Positions 1 to 4,128 of a stretch of 6,304 nt of DNA are shown one piece after another. The stretch comes from Rubrobacter sp. Lineage in GTDB: Bacteria > Actinomycetota > Rubrobacteria > Rubrobacterales > Rubrobacteraceae. Made by a program: the position numbers and the translations under genes. Position 1 is the first letter of the stretch, and each line of letters starts with the position of its first letter. Below the pieces are notes generated by a model. It was not told the DNA's origin. It made no database searches and saw only the letters and a list, made by a program, of their open reading frames with translations. Location of the stretch: NCBI GenBank assembly GCA_019247245.1, contig JAFAPF010000231.1, forward strand, positions 1 through 6,304. The letters are read 5' to 3'.

Positions 1-145
1 CAAGCTCACTTCGTTCGGGACCAGCCTGGAACCGGGAGACATAGTGCTCTCCGGTTCTTTGGGCAATGCGGTTCCGGTGCAGCAGGGTGACGTTTTCGTG
101 CTCGAGGCTCACGGGCAGTCTCCGCTTACAGTATCTTTTACCTGA
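1..145 (+). CDS. C-terminal fragment of a fumarylacetoacetate-hydrolase-superfamily hydratase (2-keto-4-pentenoate hydratase-like)
   Basis: The frame beginning at base 2 is open from the window edge for 47 codons to a TGA at 143-145. Its translation contains LEPGDIVLSGSLGNAVPVQQ followed by GD, then ends in SPLTVSFT. In the family of MhpD-type 2-keto-4-pentenoate hydratases and related 4-oxalocrotonate decarboxylases, the C-terminus has the pattern 'G..L..GDIVLSG.LG..VPV..GD', ending in a short beta strand of the type 'sVs..F'. The fragment matches that pattern well. Such enzymes hydrate 2-hydroxypenta-2,4-dienoate-type intermediates in meta-cleavage degradation of aromatics. The metal-binding residues of the family lie further upstream and are not in this window, so the exact substrate cannot be told. 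The gene converges on sucD and has no visible link to it. An alternative is another FAH-superfamily decarboxylase or isomerase. Family assignment is fairly likely; function is a guess. Confidence 0.62.
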   Translation, partial: KLTSFGTSLEPGDIVLSGSLGNAVPVQQGDVFVLEAHGQSPLTVSFT

Positions 146-657
146 AACAGCGCCTCGATGCACTACTCAAATTACAAAAGAGTTGGAGATCGGGTTCCGG
201 GTTGTATTAACGGAAAGTGGCACGCGGCGAATAGAACTGGCGAGGGTTAAAAGGCGGGAAGAGGTGTAGGCCGTTCCGCAAGGAGCCTACAGCAGGCACC
301 AGTCTGTAGCCTTTAATAGCACATTTTTAGGTCTCTAAGGTCAATGTAAGTGCATCTATGGAACTTCAGTGACTTTTTCGACTGGCTCACGGTTCTTTTT
401 GACACAGCTGATCGGAGAATTCATATTTCTCGGAAGCTACCGGTGGCTCTTCTGGGGTGCTTAGCAAGAACGGAAACGTCACGTATAGGTACTCCAGTGG
501 GTGTAATTGCAAAACCCCCAGTTCCCTCAGTGGTTATAGCATGGGACTCTGACCTTTGATGAGAGGAGCAGCGTAGTGTGCCTCGAGAAAGAAGATGGTG
601 GATTCGTGTCCCGGACATTGAAGTGGCTGATCCTGCCGAGGATAAGGTAGCTGGTAC
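146..657. other. Convergent intergenic region, no convincing gene
   Basis: This 512-base stretch lies between the stop of the hydratase-like gene and the stop of sucD. Its base composition is visibly more AT-rich in parts (for example around 310-350). Two short open frames can be drawn: a GTG-started one at 350-559 (69 aa), with AAGG 9 bases upstream, and a GTG-started one at 578-661 (27 aa), with GAGGAG 9 bases upstream. Neither product resembles a family I recognise, and the 350-559 product lacks the look of a folded protein. A compact hairpin occurs at 265-291. I see no strong U-tract terminator for either flanking gene, no tRNA and no transposase remnant. Confidence 0.5.
265..291. repeat. 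Compact hairpin with GCAA tetraloop and a competing third arm
   Basis: TGTAGGC at 265-271 pairs perfectly with GCCTACA at 285-291. Inside, TCC (275-277) pairs with GGA (282-284) across a GCAA loop (278-281), a GNRA-type tetraloop, leaving a three-base bulge at 272-274. The right arm can instead pair with a third segment: CTACAG at 287-292 is complementary to CTGTAG at 304-309. The site lies 120 bases past the hydratase-like stop. It could help end transcription from either side, but no run of T residues follows the stem directly, so a terminator role is not shown. Confidence 0.4.
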
Positions 658-1536
658 CTAGGAGGCGGTTATACTCAAAACCTCAGCAACAAGCTCCGCG
701 ACCTCCGAGGGGCTCGTCGCAGTACGGATGCCAGCGCGCTCCAGAGCTTCGCTCTTTGCCTCAGCAGTGCTCTCGCCACCGGAAGCAATCGCTCCCGCGT
801 GGCCCATCGTCTTGCCCTCTGGAGCAGTGAAGCCAGCAATGTACGCTACAACAGGTGTTTGCATCTCATTCTGCACATACTCGCCAGCAAGCTGTTCAGC
901 GTTGCCTCCTATCTCACCTATCATAACCACGCACTCCGTTTCCGGGTCGACCTCGAACTTTTTCAGTATCTCAATGAAGTCCGTCCCGATTATCGCATCG
1001 CCCCCGATCCCCACGGCTGTGCTTTGGCCGATATCACGTTGGGTAAGTTCGTCAATGATCTCGTAAGTAAGGGTGCCACTACGAGAGACGACGCCGACGT
1101 TGCCCGGAATGAAAATCTCGCTAGGCATAATAGAGACGTTGGCTTTACCAGGCGACAACACGCCAGGGCAGTTCGGCCCAATCAGGGTCGCGTCCTCTCG
1201 CAGGTAGCTTGCAACTCGCATCATGTCGTGCACTGGTACACCCTCAGTGATGCAGCAGATGATTCGTATGTTGGAGTCGAGGGCTTCGAAGATAGCATCC
1301 GCTGCCAAAGCAGCCGGTACAAAAATCACGCTTGTATTAGGGTCGGTCTCCTTCACCGCCTCCTCCATGGTGTTGAAGATCGGTACACCTTCATAGTCCT
1401 GCCCACCCTTGCCAGGCGTTATTCCAGCCACAACGTGCGTACCGGCCTCAAGCATGCGTTCGGTATGGAAGCGGCCCTGCTGGCCCGTGATGCCTTGCAC
1501 AACAAGGGATGTATCGTCGTCTACTAGTATCGCCAT
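658..1536 (-). CDS. sucD: Succinyl-CoA synthetase (succinate-CoA ligase), alpha subunit
   Basis: SucD forms the CoA-binding and phosphohistidine-bearing half of succinyl-CoA synthetase, which interconverts succinyl-CoA + NDP + Pi and succinate + CoA + NTP in the TCA cycle (cytoplasm). The 292-residue protein is close to the family length (E. coli 289). Visible landmarks are the N-terminal CoA-binding Rossmann segment VVQGITGQQGRFHTE (12-26), with TPGKGGQ after it (40-46), then IGPNCPGVLSPG (119-130), VSRSGTLTYE (150-159), GIGGD (176-180) and GEIGG (207-211). The active-site motif GHAGAIASGG runs 245-254, and the phosphorylated histidine falls at residue 246, as in the E. coli enzyme. The ATG start is 3 bases beyond the sucC stop. 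Only a weak G-rich ribosome site (five Gs at 1547-1551, 10 bases ahead) is visible, so translation is probably coupled to sucC. The frame is intact and all key residues are present. Confidence 0.97.
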   Translation of the reverse strand: MAILVDDDTSLVVQGITGQQGRFHTERMLEAGTHVVAGITPGKGGQDYEGVPIFNTMEEAVKETDPNTSVIFVPAALAADAIFEALDSNIRIICCITEGVPVHDMMRVASYLREDATLIGPNCPGVLSPGKANVSIMPSEIFIPGNVGVVSRSGTLTYEIIDELTQRDIGQSTAVGIGGDAIIGTDFIEILKKFEVDPETECVVMIGEIGGNAEQLAGEYVQNEMQTPVVAYIAGFTAPEGKTMGHAGAIASGGESTAEAKSEALERAGIRTATSPSEVAELVAEVLSITAS

Positions 1537-1539
1537 CCG

Positions 1540-2691
1540 CTATCTACCCCCGCCCTGGGCCAGCTGCACTGCCTTCTTGGCCGCGTCGAGCATAGTCTCC
1601 TCTGTGTAGACGTTCTCTGATGTGTTCTCCGCGAGTTTCTGACGACCTTCCTCCGCATTCGTCCCCTCTAACCGCACGACGATGGGTAAGTGCAGGTCCA
1701 ACTGCTCGAGTGCCGAGATGAGGCCGCGCGCTACCTCGTCGACGCGGGTGATGCCACCGAAAATGTTAAAGAGAACGCTCTTGACGTGCTCGTTGGTGGC
1801 GACGATGTTGAGGGCTTCCGAGATCGTCTCCGCATCAGCTCCACCACCGACATCGCAAAAGTTTGCTGGCTCTCCACCAGCCTGCGCCACCGCATCGAGT
1901 GTGCTCATCACCAGGCCCGCTCCATTTCCCAAGATGCCTACGTCACCGGAGAGCTTTACGTACTGCAAGCCCGCTTCCTGCGCCCGCTGCTCCTCAGGGT
2001 CCGCTGCCTCGACGTCTCGTAGCTCGGCGATGTTCTCATGTCGAAACAGGCTCGAGTCATCCACCGTGACCTTCGAGTCAAGCGCCAATATCCGCCCATC
2101 TTTAGTAGAAACGAGTGGGTTAATCTCTACGAGGCTAGCCTCAGTTCCAACAAACGCTTCATATAAGTTGTCAAGAACTTGTCCTACTCCCTTGGCAGTG
2201 TCGCTCTCGAGCCTGGCGGAGAAGGTGAGCTCGCGTACCTGGTAGGGAAGTAGACCGAGCAAGGGGTTTATGTACACTTTCACTATAGCGTCCGGGCTAT
2301 CCTCCGCTACATCCTCGATATCCACGCCGCCCTCGGTAGAGAACAGGATCAAGGGCTTCTTCGCTGTCCGGTCAACCATAATCGAGAGGTACATCTCATT
2401 TTCTATCTGTGCTCCGGCTTCGACCAAGACGCACTGTACCTTCTGTCCATTGATGTCCATGCCGAGTATCTGCCGTGCCGCTTCTTCAACACCTTCTGTC
2501 TCTTCTACGACCTTAATCCCTCCAGCCTTGCCACGCCCTCCGGTCAAGACCTGCGCCTTCACCGCCACGGGACCGCCGAGCTGCTCAGCCGCGTCACGCG
2601 CTTCCTCTGGTGATGTAGCGATGATGCCCTCCAGTGTCTCCACACCGTACTCCCGCAGTAGTTCCTTCCCCTGGTACTCGTAGAGATCCAA
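1540..2691 (-). CDS. sucC: Succinyl-CoA synthetase (succinate-CoA ligase), beta subunit
   Basis: SucC is the nucleotide- and succinate-binding subunit that partners SucD. From a TTG start at 2689-2691 the protein has 383 residues (E. coli 388). It begins MDLYEYQGKELL, matching the family N-terminus exactly, whereas the longer GTG start at 2716-2718 would add nine residues not typical of the family. GAGGAG at 2700-2705 lies 8 bases before the TTG, which supports that choice. Domains: ATP-grasp fold over roughly residues 1-235, with the phosphate-contacting GGRGKAGG (51-58) and the metal-binding VEINPL (188-193); then the C-terminal ligase domain with GNGAGL (255-260), DVGGGA (280-285), NIFGGITR (309-316) and LEGTNAEEG (341-349). 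Nothing is missing. It is the first gene of a two-gene operon with sucD. Whether ATP or GTP is formed cannot be read safely from the sequence. Confidence 0.96.
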   Translation of the reverse strand: MDLYEYQGKELLREYGVETLEGIIATSPEEARDAAEQLGGPVAVKAQVLTGGRGKAGGIKVVEETEGVEEAARQILGMDINGQKVQCVLVEAGAQIENEMYLSIMVDRTAKKPLILFSTEGGVDIEDVAEDSPDAIVKVYINPLLGLLPYQVRELTFSARLESDTAKGVGQVLDNLYEAFVGTEASLVEINPLVSTKDGRILALDSKVTVDDSSLFRHENIAELRDVEAADPEEQRAQEAGLQYVKLSGDVGILGNGAGLVMSTLDAVAQAGGEPANFCDVGGGADAETISEALNIVATNEHVKSVLFNIFGGITRVDEVARGLISALEQLDLHLPIVVRLEGTNAEEGRQKLAENTSENVYTEETMLDAAKKAVQLAQGGGR

Positions 2692-2699
2692 CCCCAAAA

Positions 2700-2705
2700 C
2701 TCCTC
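2700..2705 (-). promoter_or_regulatory. Ribosome binding site that fixes the sucC start
   Basis: The minus strand reads GAGGAG here, followed by eight bases (TTTTGGGG) and then TTG. This is a strong Shine-Dalgarno match at good spacing to the TTG at 2691. It lies inside the first codons of the longer GTG-started frame, so the GTG at 2718 is unlikely to be the main start. Confidence 0.75.
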
Positions 2706-2729
2706 GTGACGCCTTCACTGCCGATCTTG

Positions 2730-2735
2730 ATTATA
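2730..2735 (-). promoter_or_regulatory. Likely -10 box of the sucCD promoter
   Basis: The minus strand carries a perfect TATAAT, 38 bases upstream of the TTG start, which would give a leader of roughly 30 bases. No good TTGACA-like box lies 16-18 bases further up: the hexamer at a 17-base spacing is GATTAG. A second candidate, GATAAT at 2748-2753, has CTCACA (4 of 6 to consensus) 17 bases upstream. Either may serve as the sigma-70/sigma-A-type promoter; the perfect TATAAT is preferred. Confidence 0.5.
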
Positions 2736-2837
2736 TCCACCCCTGTCATTATCTAATCTTGGTACGCATGTGTGAGGTGTTACCGACAGGGTTTTGAGCG
2801 AATAATCCAGAGTAATGAGCCCGAGGTTGTGCCCTAT

Positions 2838-2848
2838 CTACGACGTAG
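2838..2848. repeat. Small palindrome CTACG-A-CGTAG
   Basis: Two perfect 5-base arms surround a single central A. The centre lies about 150 bases upstream of the sucC start, and about 108 bases before its TATAAT box. Its size and symmetry would suit a dimeric repressor or activator site, but there is only one copy and it matches no regulator motif I can name. Confidence 0.25.
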
Positions 2849-2865
2849 TGAGTATCCTCCCCAGT

Positions 2866-2885
2866 GGAAGGTCACCCGACCTTTC
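2866..2885. repeat. Inverted repeat (8-base arms, one G-T wobble) upstream of sucC
   Basis: GGAAGGTC at 2866-2873 can pair with GACCTTTC at 2878-2885 around the loop ACCC. Seven pairs are Watson-Crick and one is G-T. No T-run follows on either strand, so it does not look like an intrinsic terminator. It may be an operator or a chance structure. Confidence 0.3.
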
Positions 2886-3046
2886 TCAAATCGGGAGAAC
2901 ACCATGGACGATACCATAACTACCATCTACTGCTTATGAGATGTGTTCTTAAGGCCATTTGCCACTGTGATGACCCTCAAGTTCACCTCTACGCTGCTGA
3001 AGATGACCGTTAAATGACTGAGTTTCCTTCGCGCTGATCAGACTAC

Positions 3047-3061
3047 AACTCATCTCATAAA
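3047..3061. repeat. Left terminal inverted repeat of the IS (C-terminal side of transposase)
   Basis: AACTCATCTCATAAA reads inward here. Compared with the right end (AAGCTTCTCATAAA read inward), it shares the terminal AA and the nine-base core TCTCATAAA, with one extra base in between. The TGA stop of the transposase remnant (3055-3057) lies inside the repeat. Confidence 0.6.
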
Positions 3062-3864
3062 TACCTGAGCAGGATGACGATACAGCCCAGCTGCACCAAG
3101 CCCAAGAAATTGTTTGCATGCTGTTCATGCCCGACAACCAACCGTCGAAAGTTCCCCAGCCAAGCGCACCGCTCCACCTTCCAGCATCTCTTGTACCGCC
3201 TCAGCTTACCTCCGCCCTGGGTCTTCGGCTTCTTCTTGCCCTTGCGGTGCGCGGTGCGATCCGCTCGATGCCCGACTGCCTAAGCTCGGCATCGAGCGGA
3301 TCGGAATCATAAGCCCGATCACTGATCAACCGCTCGGGCTTGCCCGGAGCGAAGCAGGCTCCGACGATAGTTTCCTCAACAAGAGTGACCTCGTGCGGAG
3401 AAGCACTCGCCGCGTGCATGGAGAGAGAGGAAGACCAGAGCCGTCTGCAACCGCCATGAGCTTCGTACCCCTTTGCCCCGCTTGGTCTTCCCACCGATGG
3501 TCCCCCTTTTTGGCCACCACGAAGGTGCCGTCGATGAAGCACTACGAGAGATCCAACCCCCCACGCTCTTCCAGAGGTCCTCGGCCAAGATTTCGAGGAT
3601 GCCCGAGAGCACGCCCTCCTCGATCCACCGCTGAAAACGCCGACGGCAGCTCTGGTAGGAAGGATAGCGATCGGGCAGGTCGTGCCAGGGAGCCAGTACG
3701 TAAGATCCACAGGATGGCGTTGAGGGTTTCCCTTGCGTGCCGCCAGGGACGGCCTTGACCGTGTCCGCCGCCGAGGAGGTTCGGGGATCAAGGGCTCCAA
3801 GACTTCCCACTGCTCGTAAGGTCCATCTCTCTCCTTGTTCGAAAGGACTTCGCCTGAAATCCAC
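3055..3864 (-). pseudogene. IS5-family transposase pseudogene, multiple frameshifts and a nonsense codon
   Basis: Recognisable transposase segments follow in order on the minus strand but in changing frames. They are an N-terminal GERWTL (about 3830), YEQWEVLEPLIPEPPRR (about 3820-3770), GRPWRHARETLNAILWILRT (about 3755-3695), PWHDLPDRYPSYQ through RRRFQRWIEEG (about 3690-3610), FIDGTFVVAKKGD through GTKLMAVADGSGLPLS (about 3540-3430), SASPHEVTLVEETI through ISDRAYDSDPLDAEL (about 3400-3270), and [20 protein letters not shown] through [11 protein letters not shown] to the stop (about 3215-3055). Six frame changes are needed to join them. A TAG at 3542-3544 stands where a sense codon is expected just before FIDG. 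The DDE triad is still readable: Asp at 3530-3532, Asp at 3318-3320 and Glu at 3172-3174, but in three different frames. Total span is about 270 codons, near family size. One frame change could be natural, since some IS5 groups use programmed frameshifting; the rest show decay. The start near 3864 is approximate. Confidence 0.88.
3257..3303. repeat. Perfect 16-bp inverted repeat inside the transposase remnant
   Basis: CGATCCGCTCGATGCC at 3257-3272 is exactly complementary to GGCATCGAGCGGATCG at 3288-3303, with a 15-base loop. On the coding (minus) strand the arms encode the DPLDA and GIERI parts of the segment that follows the second catalytic aspartate. It would be a very stable hairpin in RNA or single-stranded DNA. 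It may arise from related codon choices in the two arms or from a conversion event. Confidence 0.85.
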
Positions 3865-3870
3865 TTTACC

Positions 3871-3885
3871 GTTTATGAGAAGCTT
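3871..3885. repeat. Right terminal inverted repeat of the IS (N-terminal side of transposase)
   Basis: GTTTATGAGAAGCTT ends at 3885. Read inward on the minus strand it gives AAGCTTCTCATAAA, the mate of the left repeat. CTAG follows directly at 3886-3889. Confidence 0.6.
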
Positions 3886-3941
3886 CTAGCAAACGTCAGC
3901 AGGTCGTTCGTGCCGGGCTATGGATGAACGTCCTGGCCTCA

Positions 3942-4028
3942 CCGGGTGAGAAAATAGTTTATTATTGGACGGGAGGAAAATGGCTCGCTTTGCTAAAAAT
4001 CTACATGCACACCGAGGGCCGGGTGAGA
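3942..4028 (+). repeat. 10-bp direct repeat CCGGGTGAGA in the sucA upstream region
   Basis: CCGGGTGAGA occurs at 3942-3951 and again at 4019-4028, start-to-start 77 bases. Both copies are between the IS and the sucA start, in the same orientation. The first copy is also part of a small hairpin, CTCAC at 3939-3943 facing GTGAG at 3946-3950. It could be a paired protein-binding site. No known motif is recognised. Confidence 0.4.
3960..3965 (+). promoter_or_regulatory. Weak candidate -10 box for sucA
   Basis: TATTAT (5 of 6 to TATAAT) lies 148 bases before the sucA GTG. No acceptable -35 box is present at 16-18 bases upstream. Another weak candidate is TGCTAAAAAT at 3991-4000, with an extended -10-like TG. 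The true promoter could be either, or further upstream. Confidence 0.2.
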
Positions 4029-4102
4029 GACCAGCTCCTAAGCCGTCATACGGTTCTCAAGACCTGCCGCCCTTCTCTGTGATCAGAAAATTGTTAATCT
4101 GA
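3980..4102 (+). CDS. Candidate 40-residue small ORF in the sucA leader
   Basis: An ATG at 3980-3982 follows GGGAGG (3971-3976), a strong Shine-Dalgarno match although only 3 bases away, which is shorter than usual. The frame runs 40 codons to TGA at 4100-4102. The peptide begins MARFAKNLHAHRGPGERPAP and ends PPFSVIRKLLI; it is basic and proline-rich in the middle, with no signal peptide or membrane segment. I recognise no family. Its stop overlaps the GAGG ribosome site of sucA (4101-4104), and the sucA GTG lies 10 bases beyond. A ribosome finishing here would therefore sit on the sucA start region. It may be a leader ORF coupling translation to sucA, a tiny protein gene, or chance. There is no run of repeated codons to suggest classical amino-acid attenuation. 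Confidence 0.35.
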   Translation: MARFAKNLHAHRGPGERPAPKPSYGSQDLPPFSVIRKLLI

Positions 4103-4128
4103 GGATGTGATCGTGTTGGAGAACCGTA
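4049..4128 (+). repeat. Long-range 10-bp inverted repeat enclosing the sucA ribosome site
   Basis: TACGGTTCTC at 4049-4058 is exactly complementary to GAGAACCGTA at 4119-4128, which is codons 3-6 of sucA. The 60-base loop contains the sucA Shine-Dalgarno site and GTG start, plus a nested stem of TCAGA (4083-4087) with TCTGA (4098-4102) that would partly cover the ribosome site. If formed in the mRNA it could limit initiation on sucA. Ribosomes crossing the small ORF at 3980-4102 would open its left arm. Confidence 0.5.
4101..4104 (+). promoter_or_regulatory. Ribosome binding site that decides the sucA start
   Basis: GAGG at 4101-4104 lies 8 bases before the GTG at 4113. A GTG at 4107 is in the same frame but only 2 bases from this site, and the TTG at 4116 is 11 bases away, so GTG 4113 is the best choice. 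The frame has a stop (TAA) at 4095-4097, which rules out starts further upstream. Confidence 0.6.

Larger units (their letters stand above)
2736..3046. other. Upstream region between the sucC promoter and the IS element
   Basis: This stretch of about 310 bases has no convincing gene. It holds two short inverted repeats (2838-2848 and 2866-2885), a segment resembling an end of the neighbouring IS (2922-2950), and only very short open frames. One is an 11-codon frame on the plus strand starting at 2904, behind GGGAG; another is a 30-codon frame on the minus strand (2834-2926) without a ribosome site. It probably contains upstream control sequence for sucCD, but none of the elements can be tied to a known regulator. 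Confidence 0.4.
3047..3885 (-). mobile_element. Decayed IS5-family insertion sequence
   Basis: A broken IS5-type DDE transposase on the minus strand is framed by imperfect terminal inverted repeats. The core TCTCATAAA at 3053-3061 is mirrored by TTTATGAGA at 3872-3880, and the similarity extends a few bases outward with a one-base gap. CTAC at 3043-3046 and CTAG at 3886-3889 flank these ends. They could be the remains of a 4-base target duplication of the YTAR type known for IS5, now differing at one base. The resulting length of about 840 bases fits the family. The ends are not certain: a wider boundary at 3033/3900, where GCTGA is mirrored by TCAGC, is also possible. The element lies between the divergent sucC and sucA starts and leaves about 350 and 230 bases of native upstream sequence on each side. 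Confidence 0.8.

Noticed and set aside
264..300. tRNA-like end (…GGCACCA) after a hairpin
   Set aside because: No T-arm consensus, anticodon arm or acceptor stem can be built around it.
350..559. GTG-started 69-codon frame in the convergent gap
   Set aside because: AAGG lies 9 bases ahead, but the product resembles nothing known and has no clear domain, membrane or signal features. Kept only as part of the intergenic description.
799..1527. 242-codon open frame on the plus strand across most of sucD
   Set aside because: It lies opposite the highly conserved sucD, its translation has no family features, and long antisense frames are common opposite GC-rich genes.
1682..2245. 187-codon open frame on the plus strand opposite sucC
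   Set aside because: The composition is dominated by Ser, Ala, Thr and Pro, as expected for the reverse of a conserved gene; no motif or ribosome site supports it.
2834..2926. 30-codon minus-strand frame (contains RFEKGRVTFHWGGYSLRR) upstream of sucC
   Set aside because: No ribosome site precedes its ATG. The length is within chance expectation and no family is recognised.
3114..3758. 214-codon open frame on the plus strand opposite the transposase remnant
   Set aside because: The product is rich in Arg, Pro and Ser with no recognisable domain, and lies wholly antisense to the decayed transposase.
3201..3800. 200-codon open frame on the minus strand within the IS, readable as a single protein
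   Set aside because: Only its two ends match IS5 transposase; the middle is out of frame with the family. It is part of the frameshifted pseudogene, not a separate gene.
3033..3900. Wider IS boundaries defined by GCTGA/TCAGC
   Set aside because: The five-base match is short, and the sequence between it and the repeat core does not match. The CTAC/CTAG flanks give a better IS5-type boundary, though the wider one is not excluded.
4041..4060. GCCGT...ACGGTTCTC resembling group II intron domain V
   Set aside because: The stem is far too short, the middle of domain V is missing, and there is no intron reverse transcriptase or other intron domain nearby.
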